Of a DNA stretch of 64,000 nucleotides, positions 9,873 to 18,717 are shown in pieces. Made by a program: the position numbers and the translations under genes. Source of the stretch: Rheinheimera oceanensis. GTDB taxonomy: Bacteria > Pseudomonadota > Gammaproteobacteria > Enterobacterales > Alteromonadaceae. Below the pieces are notes generated by a model. It worked only from the letters and a program-made list of their open reading frames with translations. It did no database searches and was not told the DNA's origin. Numbering within the stretch: the first letter of the stretch is position 1; every line of letters begins with the position of its first letter. The stretch is taken from positions 558,001 through 622,000 of the forward strand of contig NZ_JAGPNM010000001.1 of NCBI RefSeq assembly GCF_018831085.1, read 5' to 3'.

Positions 9873-11270
9873 TTACTCGTATTGTTCACGGTATTTACGG
9901 ACAATAACCAGCGCCATCACATTAAGTAGCAGCGTGATGACAAACAAGGTTAAACCCAGCGCAAAAGCGACCAAAGATTGCGGGCTGGCAAAATCGTTGT
10001 CGCCGGTTAACTGGTTAACAATGGTTACCGTCACTGTCGACACCGCTTCAAACGGGTTGGCAGTCAGCGCCGGGCTATTACCAGCTGCTAATACCACTAT
10101 CATGGTTTCGCCTATAGCACGGCTGGCCGCCAGCAATACGGCCCCAACTATGCCTGGTAATGCCGCAGGCAACACTACTTTAAGAATGGTTTCTGATTTA
10201 GTCGCACCCAGCCCCAGCGAGCCATCCCGCATGGTTTTTGGCACCTGGGTAATAATGTCGTCTGTCAGTGATGAGATAAACGGCACAATCATAATACCCA
10301 TGACAACACCGGCCGTCAGGGCTGAGGTAGCACGAATTGTCAGCCCCAGCATTGCGCCCAGATCGGTTAGAAAGGGCCCCACCGTAACCAGCGCAAAAAA
10401 ACCGTACACTATGGTTGGAATACCGGCCAGTACTTCAATAATCGGCTTGGCGGTGGCGCGAAATTTTGCCGGTGCATACTCTGATAAATAAATCGCTACC
10501 ATCAAACCGAGCGGTATAGCGACCACCAGCGCGATAAATGCTACCAGCATAGTACCCGATAGTAATGGCAACAGACCGAAGCTGCCCTGACTGCCGGTAA
10601 GCGAACCTTCCCCTACTCCGGTAGTAGAAAAGCGCGGGTTCCAGGTGGTACCGAAAAAGAAGTCTGACGGTTTAATAAAACTGAAAAATTTCATGGTTTC
10701 GCCCACCATCGACAGCACTATGCCGACAGTAGTCAGCACGGCAACGGTGGAGCACAACACCAATAATACTTTTACTACCCGCTCTACCTGATGGCGGGCG
10801 CGTAGTTGTGGTTGAATTTTGTAGAAACTGATCACCAACCCTGCTGACGCTAATGTTGCCATCAGTGCAGTAAGCAGCATGGTACTGCTATGTTGCAATT
10901 GCTTCATATATTCAGCGGCAACCAGTTCCCAGTCGGCCGCATCGGCAACAATACCGAAATTAGCAGCCAGGTTGCTGATCCGGCGCATAACAATGCGCAT
11001 TTCATTACCGTCCAGGGTAGTGAATTCTGCTGGTAAGCTGGCCTGCACCATAGTGTTTATAACACCCGGAGCAAACCAGGCCCATATTAACAATACGAAA
11101 AAGGCCGGTAAAACCGCCCACAGACCAACCATCATACCATAGTGTTGTGGCCTTGAGTGCATGCGCACGCCGGGGTTTATCGTCGCGACCTTGCGACTGC
11201 GTACCATACCAACCTGATAGGCAATTGCCATCAGTGCCAGTAACAGTACGATCAACGAAATATTACTCAT
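9873..11270 (-). CDS. pstC: Phosphate ABC transporter permease PstC, long form
   Basis: 465 residues against about 319 in E. coli. The N-terminal third (about 1-170) holds two to three additional membrane helices and a soluble loop. The C-terminal part is a standard binding-protein-dependent permease with EAA motif (GLGATKSETILKVVLPAALPG region) and FFFGTTWNPRF, a stretch conserved in PstC. First gene of pstC-pstA-pstB-phoU. It has its own Pho box 65 bases upstream and is split from pstS by a terminator, so the membrane components can be transcribed apart from the binding protein. Confidence 0.94.
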   Translation of the reverse strand: MSNISLIVLLLALMAIAYQVGMVRSRKVATINPGVRMHSRPQHYGMMVGLWAVLPAFFVLLIWAWFAPGVINTMVQASLPAEFTTLDGNEMRIVMRRISNLAANFGIVADAADWELVAAEYMKQLQHSSTMLLTALMATLASAGLVISFYKIQPQLRARHQVERVVKVLLVLCSTVAVLTTVGIVLSMVGETMKFFSFIKPSDFFFGTTWNPRFSTTGVGEGSLTGSQGSFGLLPLLSGTMLVAFIALVVAIPLGLMVAIYLSEYAPAKFRATAKPIIEVLAGIPTIVYGFFALVTVGPFLTDLGAMLGLTIRATSALTAGVVMGIMIVPFISSLTDDIITQVPKTMRDGSLGLGATKSETILKVVLPAALPGIVGAVLLAASRAIGETMIVVLAAGNSPALTANPFEAVSTVTVTIVNQLTGDNDFASPQSLVAFALGLTLFVITLLLNVMALVIVRKYREQYE

Positions 11271-11334
11271 GGTTGCTCCAATTAAGCGTCTGATTGAGCA
11301 TGACGAACCAGTGGCACAAGTGTAACTGCAAATA

Positions 11335-11352
11335 ATTGCAGTTTTATGACAA
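11335..11352 (-). promoter_or_regulatory. Pho box upstream of pstC
   Basis: Minus-strand TTGTCATAAAACTGCAAT agrees with the PhoB consensus at 15 of 18 positions. It lies 65 bases before the pstC ATG and just downstream of the pstS terminator, which implies a PhoB-driven promoter for pstCAB-phoU. Confidence 0.7.
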
Positions 11353-11355
11353 TAA

Positions 11356-11384
11356 GCAAAAGAGCTGGCAAGCCAGCTCTTTAT
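11356..11384 (-). terminator. Rho-independent terminator after pstS
   Basis: AGAGCTGGC and GCCAGCTCT form a 9-base-pair perfect stem with loop AA, followed on the minus strand by TTTTGCTTATT. It sits 22 bases after the pstS stop codon. Confidence 0.8.
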
Positions 11385-11402
11385 AACTACACCACAGTAA
11401 TA

Positions 11403-12434
11403 TTACAGGGTTTTCTTCGCGCGGATGTTTTTCAGGATCTCAGCACGCTCACCATCAGCCAGCGGGATAAGGCCAGCAGCTTCTAACGGGCTGCCAAAAC
11501 CTGAGGCCGCGTCAGACACAAAGTATTCAGCAAACTGCTGTAAGCCTGGTACTACACCAATGTGCTCGCCTTTAACATAGAAAAACAGCGGGCGTGATAC
11601 CGGGTATTCACCGGCAATAATGCTGTCCAGCGTAGGCACAACACCTGACACTGTTGCTACTTTGATGCGGTCACGGTTAGCTTCGTAGAAGCTTAAACCA
11701 AACACGCCAACAGCATCTTTTTGTGCTTGCAGACGCGCCAGAGTTTCAGTGTAATCACCAGCAATTTCTACTACACGACCATCGGTACGCATTGCCAGAC
11801 AGAACTTGCCGGCATCATCTTTTGATAGCGCTTTTACTTCAGCAAAGGATTGACAACCTGGTACTACAACCTTTTCTTCGTAAACTTCACGGGTACCGTG
11901 GTTAGAGCCAGGAATAGCTAATAAAATAGCCTGATCTGGTAAAGATTTATCAATTTGTGACCAGCGGGTGTATGGGTTTGCAACCATTTTACCGTTCTGT
12001 GGTACCTGAGCAGCCTGAGCTAAAAATACATGCTTAGGTTCCAGTTTAAAATCACCGGCATCAATACGCGAAGCAAACACAATACCGTCGTAGCCAATTT
12101 TCACTTCAACAATCTGATTTACACCATTCGCTTTACAGGCTTCAACTTCTGCCGGGCGGATAGGACGTGACGAGTTAGCGATATCGATAGTGCTGGTGCC
12201 AACGCCCTGACAGAACTGACGTAAGCCACCAGAAGAGCCGCCTGAACCTACTACCGGCGTTTTAAACTGAGCAAAATTGTTGCCGAATTCTTCAGCAGCA
12301 ACTGAAGAAAAAGGTAATACGGTTGACGAACCTGCCACCTGGATAGTGTCACGGCCGCTTGTTTGCGCAACAGTGCTGAAGCTCAGTGCAACTGCACTTG
12401 CCAGAACCAGTTTGGTTAAGTTATTCAATGTCAT
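11403..12434 (-). CDS. pstS: Periplasmic phosphate-binding protein PstS (first copy)
   Basis: 343 residues from the ATG at 12434, which has GAGG nine bases upstream and begins a proper signal peptide (TKLVLASAVALSFSTVAQ). A longer in-frame reading upstream lacks a signal sequence and is rejected. The phosphate-binding loop segments IQVAGSSTVLPFSS, VGSGGSSGGLRQFCQGVG and NHGTREVYEE are present. It delivers phosphate to PstCA. A second, closely similar copy of equal length lies immediately upstream (12553-13584), an evident tandem duplication. Confidence 0.95.
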   Translation of the reverse strand: MTLNNLTKLVLASAVALSFSTVAQTSGRDTIQVAGSSTVLPFSSVAAEEFGNNFAQFKTPVVGSGGSSGGLRQFCQGVGTSTIDIANSSRPIRPAEVEACKANGVNQIVEVKIGYDGIVFASRIDAGDFKLEPKHVFLAQAAQVPQNGKMVANPYTRWSQIDKSLPDQAILLAIPGSNHGTREVYEEKVVVPGCQSFAEVKALSKDDAGKFCLAMRTDGRVVEIAGDYTETLARLQAQKDAVGVFGLSFYEANRDRIKVATVSGVVPTLDSIIAGEYPVSRPLFFYVKGEHIGVVPGLQQFAEYFVSDAASGFGSPLEAAGLIPLADGERAEILKNIRAKKTL

Positions 12435-12498
12435 GATGGTGTCCTCGTTAAATATAAGTATTGGATTACTTTGACGAGGTGCAGTGTGCTTGATGATT

Positions 12499-12516
12499 AT
12501 TGCAGCAATATGACAA
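12499..12516 (-). promoter_or_regulatory. Possible weak Pho box upstream of pstS
   Basis: Minus-strand TTGTCATATTGCTGCAAT keeps the first half site (TTGTCAT) and the spacing but matches the consensus at only about 12 of 18 positions. It lies 65 bases before the pstS ATG, the same distance as the pstC box. Confidence 0.4.
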
Positions 12517-12552
12517 GCAATATTTTTTGCATTGTTTCTCTGTTCAGCCGCA

Positions 12553-13584
12553 TTACAGCGATTGTTGCCTGATAATTCGCTGCAGCATTTCCTGCCGCAG
12601 CTCTGGCGTGAGTACAATTAAACCGGCATCTTGCAGCGGGCTGTTTTCACCGGATACAGCATCGCTTGCCAGGTAACGGCTAAACTCCAGCAGGCCCGGA
12701 GTTAAGCCAACATGTGCCAGCTTGACATAAAAGTACAGTGGCCGGGTTAGTGGGTACTCACCGGCTAAAATGGTTTCTGTAGCGGGCAGCACACCGGAAA
12801 TAGCAGCCACTTTAATACGATCGCGGTTAGCCTGATAAAAACTCACCCCAAACACCCCGACTGCGTCATGCTGAGCATCCAGCCGGGCCAGAGTTTCAGT
12901 ATAATCTCCGGCAATTTCAATCACTCTGCCGTCTTTGCGTATTGCACTACAAAAGTTAAGCTGAGCCTCAGGTTCAAGTTGCTGTACAGCCGGCATCGCC
13001 TGACAGCCGGGTAATACAATATCTTCTTCGTAAATTTCGCGCGTACCGTGGTTTGTGCCGGGAATGGCTAACACAATTTGTTGCTCAGGCAAGCTACTAT
13101 CGATATCAGACCAACGCTTATAAGGGTTAGCCACCATACCCTTTGCAGATGGCACCTGAGCAGCCTGAGCCAGAAAAATTTGCCCGGGAGTTAGATTAAA
13201 AGCTGCCGCGTCAATACGCGAGGCAAACACAATAGCGTCGTAGCCCAGTGTAACTTCAAGAATTTGCTCTACCCCATTAGCTTTACAGGCCGCCAGCTCG
13301 GCCGGGCGCATGGGTCTGGACGTATTGGCAATGTCAATAGTGTGGCTGCCCACCCCCTGACAAAACTGCCGCAAGCCACCAGCCGAACCACCTGAGCCTA
13401 CAACAGGAACCCGAAACTGAGCAAAACTGTAGCCAAACTCTTCTGCAGCAATAGAGACAAAGGGCAACATAGTTGAAGAGCCGGCAATTTGAATAGTGTC
13501 ACGAAAGCGGGTTTGAGCCTTAACCTGGGCACTGATTATTGCTGTAACCAGCATGATTGCCAGCAACAAACGACTACACAACAT
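12553..13584 (-). CDS. Second PstS-type phosphate-binding protein (paralogue)
   Basis: 343 residues with signal peptide (LLLAIMLVTAIISAQVKAQ). It follows the neighbouring PstS over its whole length: IQIAGSSTMLPFVSIAAEEFG against IQVAGSSTVLPFSSVAAEEFG, the same VGSGGS-GGLRQFCQGVG and NHGTRE-YEE segments, and the same C-terminal region. A tandem duplication that has diverged is the simplest origin. No Pho box was found in the short gap upstream, so it may be expressed differently from pstS, perhaps at another affinity or with the diguanylate cyclase gene 61 bases upstream. Confidence 0.9.
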   Translation of the reverse strand: MLCSRLLLAIMLVTAIISAQVKAQTRFRDTIQIAGSSTMLPFVSIAAEEFGYSFAQFRVPVVGSGGSAGGLRQFCQGVGSHTIDIANTSRPMRPAELAACKANGVEQILEVTLGYDAIVFASRIDAAAFNLTPGQIFLAQAAQVPSAKGMVANPYKRWSDIDSSLPEQQIVLAIPGTNHGTREIYEEDIVLPGCQAMPAVQQLEPEAQLNFCSAIRKDGRVIEIAGDYTETLARLDAQHDAVGVFGVSFYQANRDRIKVAAISGVLPATETILAGEYPLTRPLYFYVKLAHVGLTPGLLEFSRYLASDAVSGENSPLQDAGLIVLTPELRQEMLQRIIRQQSL

Positions 13585-13645
13585 AACTCAAGATCCTTTA
13601 CCAAGCAGATTGCCAGTATAACCGGCAATTTAGTATTTGCAGTTA

Positions 13646-14437
13646 CTATTGTTGCACTGCACAACGATTACGGCCCTGATGCTTGGCCTGATATAACGCC
13701 TGATCAGCCCTTAAGAGCAGCTTATCCAGATCATCGCGCTCCGGCAGGTACATGGCAATACCGATGCTGCAACTAAGCTGCACGGCAGTACTGTCGGTAA
13801 GGGTAAAGTTATGTTGTGACACTGTCATACGGAGCCGCTCAGCAGACAAAATAGCGGTTTGCAAATCAATTTCCGGCAATACCAGAATAAACTCTTCGCC
13901 ACCGTAGCGCCCGAGCAAATCGGTATCCCGAATACTTTGCTGGCACAACACCGCAAAATCACGCAGCACTTTATCACCAGCGGCATGACCGTACTGATCA
14001 TTGATGTGTTTAAAGTGGTCGATGTCCAGCATTAGCACGGCCAGATCTTTCTGGTAGCGTTTAGCGCGGCGCAGCTCGCTTAGTGCCTGCTGTATAACAG
14101 CACGCCGGTTTAATAAACCGGTAAGCAGATCAGTACTTGCCAGTTGCAGCAGCTCTTTATTACGTTCAATCAGTTGCTGTTCGGTTTGCGCGTGGCGGGC
14201 TATTTCTGCGCGCAACGCAGCAGCCATGCGGCGAAATCTCAGGGCAACAACACTTACCAATGCAACAGCCAGCAACAGCAATAACAACATAATAATCTGC
14301 TTGTAATCAACGGGCCCTGATGGTGCAGTACGGAATACCGTATCGGCACGCACATATGTACTTACTAAAGCAACTATTAGCAGCAGTAAATTAAGCCACC
14401 ATAGTTGCCGCGATTGACTGCGTATAGCTGTCAGCAC
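13646..14437 (-). CDS. Membrane-bound GGDEF diguanylate cyclase
   Basis: 263 residues. Two membrane helices (about 12-30 and 46-66) enclose a short periplasmic loop. A coiled-coil linker (about 70-98) leads into a GGDEF domain (about 100-260) with TDLLTGLLNRRA, LMLDIDHFKHINDQYGHAAGD and the intact active-site motif GGEEF. It should make cyclic di-GMP. The inhibitory RxxD site is not obvious. It lies directly upstream of pstS2 on the same strand with a 61-base gap, so co-transcription and a link between phosphate status and cyclic di-GMP are possible but not shown. Confidence 0.9.
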   Translation of the reverse strand: MLTAIRSQSRQLWWLNLLLLIVALVSTYVRADTVFRTAPSGPVDYKQIIMLLLLLLAVALVSVVALRFRRMAAALRAEIARHAQTEQQLIERNKELLQLASTDLLTGLLNRRAVIQQALSELRRAKRYQKDLAVLMLDIDHFKHINDQYGHAAGDKVLRDFAVLCQQSIRDTDLLGRYGGEEFILVLPEIDLQTAILSAERLRMTVSQHNFTLTDSTAVQLSCSIGIAMYLPERDDLDKLLLRADQALYQAKHQGRNRCAVQQ

Positions 14438-14521
14438 AAAAGCTCCCAGCCGTTTAAGGGCGTTATAAGTCGCTTATTCAGTATAGGCCAGCTTATTAAG
14501 CCGTACAGCGGTAGTTACAGT

Positions 14522-14550
14522 TAAAAAAAAGCCCGGTTTTTCAACCGGGC
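14522..14550 (-). terminator. Rho-independent terminator after the S8 protease gene
   Basis: GCCCGGTT / AACCGGGC stem (8 base pairs, loop of four) followed on the minus strand by eight T, 20 bases after the protease stop codon. Confidence 0.9.
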
Positions 14551-14569
14551 CCCTTCAGTTGCTACATTA

Positions 14570-17500
14570 TCAGTTTGCTGTTACTTCCAGCAGTGTTGTT
14601 GCCTGCTCAAGGCCATCAGCACCTTTAAATGACACCACACCCAAATAAGGGAACGGGCTGGCAGTCAGGTTAGATGTTTGCAGAGTAACCACGTTAGCAC
14701 GTCCTTCAATCGCCCTGGTGCTGGCAGCCACTCGGGTGTTGCCTGCGTCGGTACCCACTATCCATAATGGCATAGTGTAGTTAACCGTAGCCTGACCTAA
14801 CAGATCATAAGCATGTACAAACACCAGATAGAAGTTACCGGCAGCGCCATTAGCCGCAGGTGCTGGATCGCGTAATGTTACCTGCTCATTACCACCAGTG
14901 CTGGTTGAAGAACCCACAGCAGTACATAATGACGCAATACAACGGTAAACATACATATCTAAATCAGCACCCGGCACACTGGCCAGCGCCTCATACAGAC
15001 TGAAACGTAATACTCTGGTACCTGCTGGCACTTCGAACGTATGTAAGCCTAAGCCTGGCTCATTAAAGCTGAAAGTGCTGTCAGGGTCTTGCGGAATAGT
15101 ACGGCTTGAACCAGCAGGTGCGGTCAGGCCTACCATGCTGGCACTGGTGTTTCCACTGTAATTCATGGTAACAGGGAAGCTAATCCGACCGGCTTTAGCC
15201 GCTACTGACGCAGTAATGTTTGCTGGTGCCTCAATCAGTTTTGGTGGCACAACTCTGACTGCGATCGGGCTACGTACACTGTGTACTCCATCAGACCAGG
15301 TAATAGCACCAAATACCCATTGCCCGATAACAGCACTTTGGTTAGGTTTGAAGGTTAAACCATATGCAGCCTTACCATTGGCAGGCACTGACATACTATT
15401 GCCACCGACCAGCGTAACATCCACACCGGCTGGTGCTTCAATTGTTGCAGTGTACACTGAGGCTGAACCACTTACGTCAGTAACTTCACGGTACAAGGTT
15501 TCTGTACCAGACAACTCACCAATTGCCAGAGATGGCAGGTTCAGCTGACTTGGATCAGTGTCGTAATTCGCCGCTTCAAACGCATCACAGGAATAGCCAC
15601 TTGCACTCAGAACAAAGGCACGGTTACCTACACCACACAGGAAAGCAAAGTAATCCAGATTATTAATATCATAAGTTAAACCCGGATTAGTTGCTTTATT
15701 TGGTACCGCATGACCAGCACCAAAATCAAACGGATCAGCAGGCGTGATACCGTTCTCTTTGGTTAAATTCTGCCGTGCAGTTGTCATCAGCGCAGATTTA
15801 ATCATCGCTGGTGTCCAGCTTGGATTCGCTTCTTTTACCAAAGCTGCCATACCGGCAATATGCGGGCTGGACATAGAAGTACCCTGCAGATAAGTAAAGC
15901 TGTTACCGTGTGCGGTTAACATCGGCTGAGATGACGCGCCAGCCAGAATTTTAACACCCGGAGCAGTAATATCAGGCTTGATAACATCAAAAGTTGCTAA
16001 ATTAGGCCCGCGTGACGAGAAGCCCGCCATCAGGTTGCCTACTTCAACTACATCGGTAACAAACACAGACGGGCTCATTACTACATTAACAGTGCCGCCT
16101 GCGGTAACTTCTGCATTAAATGCATTACCGGCTGCCAGTGGGATCATTACCGCCGGAATAGCAAAACTGGCTGAACCACCCATAACAGATGGAGAAGCAG
16201 TAGTATTGTTATATACAATAACGCCTACAGCACCGGCAGCTTCAGCGGCGGCCAGCTTAACGTCAAAGTTACAGGTGCCACGCTGAATAAGCGCAAACTT
16301 ACCAGCCAGCTCAGCCGCATTACTTAACGGTGTACAAGCTTCAAGCGGAGCAGCAACTGCGATGTCGGCAGTAATATTGCCGGTTTCTTTCAGAGGCTTA
16401 GAGGTAGCAGCTTCAACGGCAATATAAGTACCCTGCAGTGGACCTGCTGTTACTTCAATACCGTTAGCAACACTGGTACCATCATAAGTCGATGCCGCAA
16501 CCGTGGTTACCCATGGCGCCGGAGTACCAATAGTACCGGCTCCCGGACCATCGTTACCGGCCGATACTGCAACAAATACCCCTGCCTGAGTAGCGCGTAA
16601 TTTGGCTGCCACCGCTAAGGTAGTTAAATCAGTTAAACTACCGCCGATAGAATAGTTAATAACATCAACACCGTCAGCTACAGCCTGATCAATAGCTGCC
16701 ATGGTATCGCCATAGAAACAACCGCGCTCAGCAACACCAGCCGGGCTGACATAAGTACTGTTCCAACAGGCTTTATACATGGCAATACGTGCACGCGGCG
16801 CAATACCAGAGACTGTTGCAACAGGAGTATTATTAAATACTGCCGTTACACCTTCGTTACCACCCGCAGTAGACGCAACGTGAGTACCATGGTTGTCGGC
16901 ATCACGTGGTGACACAAACTCACCCGGTTGCAGCTGATATACGCTTTCGAAAGTGTTTTTATAGTAGCGGGCGCCAATCAGTTTATTACTGCAGCTAAAA
17001 TTAGCATCTTCGCCAACATCACAGGTACCAGACCAGCCTGCCAGCGGCCCGTACGAGCCGTCATCAGCAAAGCTTGGGTGCTCTGGCCAAATACCACTGT
17101 CAACAATACCAATAACAATATCTTCGCCTTTCACACCCAGAGTGTGTAAACCATCCGGTGAGCCTGTCAACTCAAGAAAGGCCGGTGTATTTGATGTGGT
17201 TAGTTGCTGAGCTTCATCACGCCATACGCCAACAACATTCGGCAGGCTGCGCATTGCCTCAGCCTGTGCCGCTGTCATTTTGGCAGAGAAACCATTAAAA
17301 GTATGGGTGTAAGAGTAAATAACCTCAACCGCCCCCGTTTGTGCCGCCAGTTGCCGGTGAAAGGCTTTTAAGCTGTTGGTATAGTTTTGCATACGGGCTG
17401 AGCCGGCATTATAGCGGTTCAGCGCCTGAGTTACTGATTGTCTGGCTGGCAGCAGTTCGCCAAGCTCTTCTGCTCTTTCTACGCCACTTTTACCTTTAAC

Positions 17501-17665
17501 CTGAACAATATAAGGTGCAGTTTCGGTGTCATCGCCCGCCACTTGGCGCAGCTGGCTTGGATCAATAGTCACTTCATATTGGTTTGCCAGTGCATTGGCG
17601 TGGACCGCGCCAACCGCTACTGCAACTGCTAACGCAGTTCTGGACATAATTCTGTTAAATCGCAT
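14570..17665 (-). CDS. Secreted subtilisin-family (S8) serine protease with PA insert
   Basis: 1031 residues from the ATG at 17665, chosen because GGAG lies eight bases before it and a signal peptide follows (ALAVAVAVGAVHANALA). A propeptide (inhibitor I9-type, about 50-150) precedes the catalytic domain. The triad is Asp189 (IVDSGIWPEH), His259 (NHGTHVAS) and Ser597 (GTSMSSPH). A protease-associated (PA) domain is inserted between His and Ser (about 430-520: TCNFDVKLAAAEAAGAVGV). Beta-sandwich domains of Fn3 and pre-peptidase C-terminal type fill the last 350 residues. This architecture matches large extracellular proteases of marine bacteria that digest protein for nutrition. Confidence 0.95.
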   Translation of the reverse strand: MRFNRIMSRTALAVAVAVGAVHANALANQYEVTIDPSQLRQVAGDDTETAPYIVQVKGKSGVERAEELGELLPARQSVTQALNRYNAGSARMQNYTNSLKAFHRQLAAQTGAVEVIYSYTHTFNGFSAKMTAAQAEAMRSLPNVVGVWRDEAQQLTTSNTPAFLELTGSPDGLHTLGVKGEDIVIGIVDSGIWPEHPSFADDGSYGPLAGWSGTCDVGEDANFSCSNKLIGARYYKNTFESVYQLQPGEFVSPRDADNHGTHVASTAGGNEGVTAVFNNTPVATVSGIAPRARIAMYKACWNSTYVSPAGVAERGCFYGDTMAAIDQAVADGVDVINYSIGGSLTDLTTLAVAAKLRATQAGVFVAVSAGNDGPGAGTIGTPAPWVTTVAASTYDGTSVANGIEVTAGPLQGTYIAVEAATSKPLKETGNITADIAVAAPLEACTPLSNAAELAGKFALIQRGTCNFDVKLAAAEAAGAVGVIVYNNTTASPSVMGGSASFAIPAVMIPLAAGNAFNAEVTAGGTVNVVMSPSVFVTDVVEVGNLMAGFSSRGPNLATFDVIKPDITAPGVKILAGASSQPMLTAHGNSFTYLQGTSMSSPHIAGMAALVKEANPSWTPAMIKSALMTTARQNLTKENGITPADPFDFGAGHAVPNKATNPGLTYDINNLDYFAFLCGVGNRAFVLSASGYSCDAFEAANYDTDPSQLNLPSLAIGELSGTETLYREVTDVSGSASVYTATIEAPAGVDVTLVGGNSMSVPANGKAAYGLTFKPNQSAVIGQWVFGAITWSDGVHSVRSPIAVRVVPPKLIEAPANITASVAAKAGRISFPVTMNYSGNTSASMVGLTAPAGSSRTIPQDPDSTFSFNEPGLGLHTFEVPAGTRVLRFSLYEALASVPGADLDMYVYRCIASLCTAVGSSTSTGGNEQVTLRDPAPAANGAAGNFYLVFVHAYDLLGQATVNYTMPLWIVGTDAGNTRVAASTRAIEGRANVVTLQTSNLTASPFPYLGVVSFKGADGLEQATTLLEVTAN

Positions 17666-17867
17666 GTAATATCTCCGTTTATTTTTATTACCCATCAGAG
17701 CCTTAAACGCAAACAGCCAGGTTCAGTTAAACCAAAGCAGTGCGTTTATTACGGCAACTGACGATATTTATTCGAGCACTATTTTTTAACCTGGATTTCT
17801 TCAACCGGTTTGCTTTATATCTGCTAACAACGCTGCTTAACGCAAAAGCAGCCTGACAGAAATGCAT

Positions 17868-17882
17868 AAAAAGCTGACACTT
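17868..17882. repeat. 15-base direct repeat, copy 1
   Basis: AAAAAGCTGACACTT, identical to 17991-18005. The copies are 123 bases apart and may mark a small duplication. Confidence 0.6.
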
Positions 17883-17905
17883 CAATATGGCTTACAAACA
17901 CAAAC

Positions 17906-17960
17906 ATGGTAGCCATGTTGCCTCTTGCAGCAGAGACAACATGTGTGAACAAGCTACCAT
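17906..17960. other. Nested hairpin-forming sequence
   Basis: ATGGTAGC (17906-17913) pairs with GCTACCAT (17953-17960). Directly inside, CATGTTG (17914-17920) pairs with CAACATG (17937-17943), and inside that CTCT pairs with AGAG. The minus-strand transcript from the PEP-CTERM gene would fold here. It lacks a T run, so it may be a processing or termination structure, or part of the protease leader. Confidence 0.5.
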
Positions 17961-17990
17961 AGTTGTTAACCACAAATAATTTCACTGATA

Positions 17991-18005
17991 AAAAAGCTGA
18001 CACTT
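17991..18005. repeat. 15-base direct repeat, copy 2
   Basis: AAAAAGCTGACACTT, the second copy of 17868-17882. It overlaps the stop codon of the PEP-CTERM gene. Confidence 0.6.
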
Positions 18006-18498
18006 AACCCTGACGGCGGCGCAGTAACAAACCACCAACAGCACCCAGCATCAAAAACAGCGTTGCTGGTTCAGACACTAAAGTAACGTTACTTAAGTAG
18101 AAAGAACCTGCATCAATGAATTGACCATCAGGAGTGAAAATATCCATGAAACCTTCACCAAAAGCGCTGTCCCAGAAGCCCTGGAAAGCAAAAGAGTTGG
18201 AGATATCATTTACGTCGAAGCTTAAGAAAGTAAAACCTGCCGCCAGATTTAACGGGTTATATTCTGCCAGAAACAGGAAGCTCTCACCGATGGTAAAACC
18301 GAACAGCTCAAATGCTTCCCACTGAAGTACATTACCGAACTCGTCGATGTTATCCAGATCAACAGATAACACACCAAAGCTGGTACCATCTTCAAACAGG
18401 AATTCTTGTGTCATTATAGGTGCAGCCTGCACGGTCTGCGGCAACGCCAGGCTGCTCAGTACCAAAGCTGATAGAGCAAACAATATAGACTTCAACAT
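18004..18498 (-). CDS. PEP-CTERM sorting domain protein, small, function unknown
   Basis: 164 residues from the ATG at 18498 (AGAGG nine bases upstream; upstream in-frame codons are rejected because a clear signal peptide, LKSILFALSALVLSSLALPQ, starts here). The C-terminus is SEPATLFLMLGAVGGLLLRRR: a PEP motif, a membrane helix and a basic end, the tripartite signal cleaved by exosortase. The middle is acidic and rich in Phe, with no recognised domain. It would be exported and processed at the envelope, probably into extracellular matrix. No exosortase gene is in the window. Confidence 0.85.
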   Translation of the reverse strand: MLKSILFALSALVLSSLALPQTVQAAPIMTQEFLFEDGTSFGVLSVDLDNIDEFGNVLQWEAFELFGFTIGESFLFLAEYNPLNLAAGFTFLSFDVNDISNSFAFQGFWDSAFGEGFMDIFTPDGQFIDAGSFYLSNVTLVSEPATLFLMLGAVGGLLLRRRQG

Positions 18499-18662
18499 GG
18501 ATATACCTCTGAATTTTGTTATTGGTTGTAGTAATGCAATAGCTTGCAACAGCACAATGCATAAACCACTCCAACTCACAAAAAACATTTAAAAATAACC
18601 ACTTAAAAAATCTTATTTTAAATACACACTTGTAACTCAATGTTACTGGCAAAAAAACAGAC

Positions 18663-18690
18663 ATAAAAAAAGCGAACCTCAGTTCGCTTT
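18663..18690 (-). terminator. Rho-independent terminator after tdh
   Basis: AGCGAAC / GTTCGCT stem with 4-base loop, extended by A/T pairs, and a T run on the minus strand. It lies about 30 bases after the tdh stop codon. Confidence 0.85.
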
Positions 18691-18717
18691 TTGCTGTATC
18701 TGACCTACTTCACTGTG

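Larger units (their letters stand above)
17666..18003. other. Intergenic region with nested inverted repeats and a 15-base direct repeat
   Basis: No gene was found in this 338-base stretch between the PEP-CTERM gene and the protease gene. It holds the protease promoter region, a nested hairpin at 17906-17960 and the sequence AAAAAGCTGACACTT at 17868-17882, repeated at 17991-18005 across the stop codon of the PEP-CTERM gene. Confidence 0.6.

Noticed and set aside
11403..12617. Longer reading of pstS starting at 12617
   Set aside because: The added 61 residues precede the signal peptide and have no conserved sequence; the ATG at 12434 has a GAGG site and opens the signal peptide.
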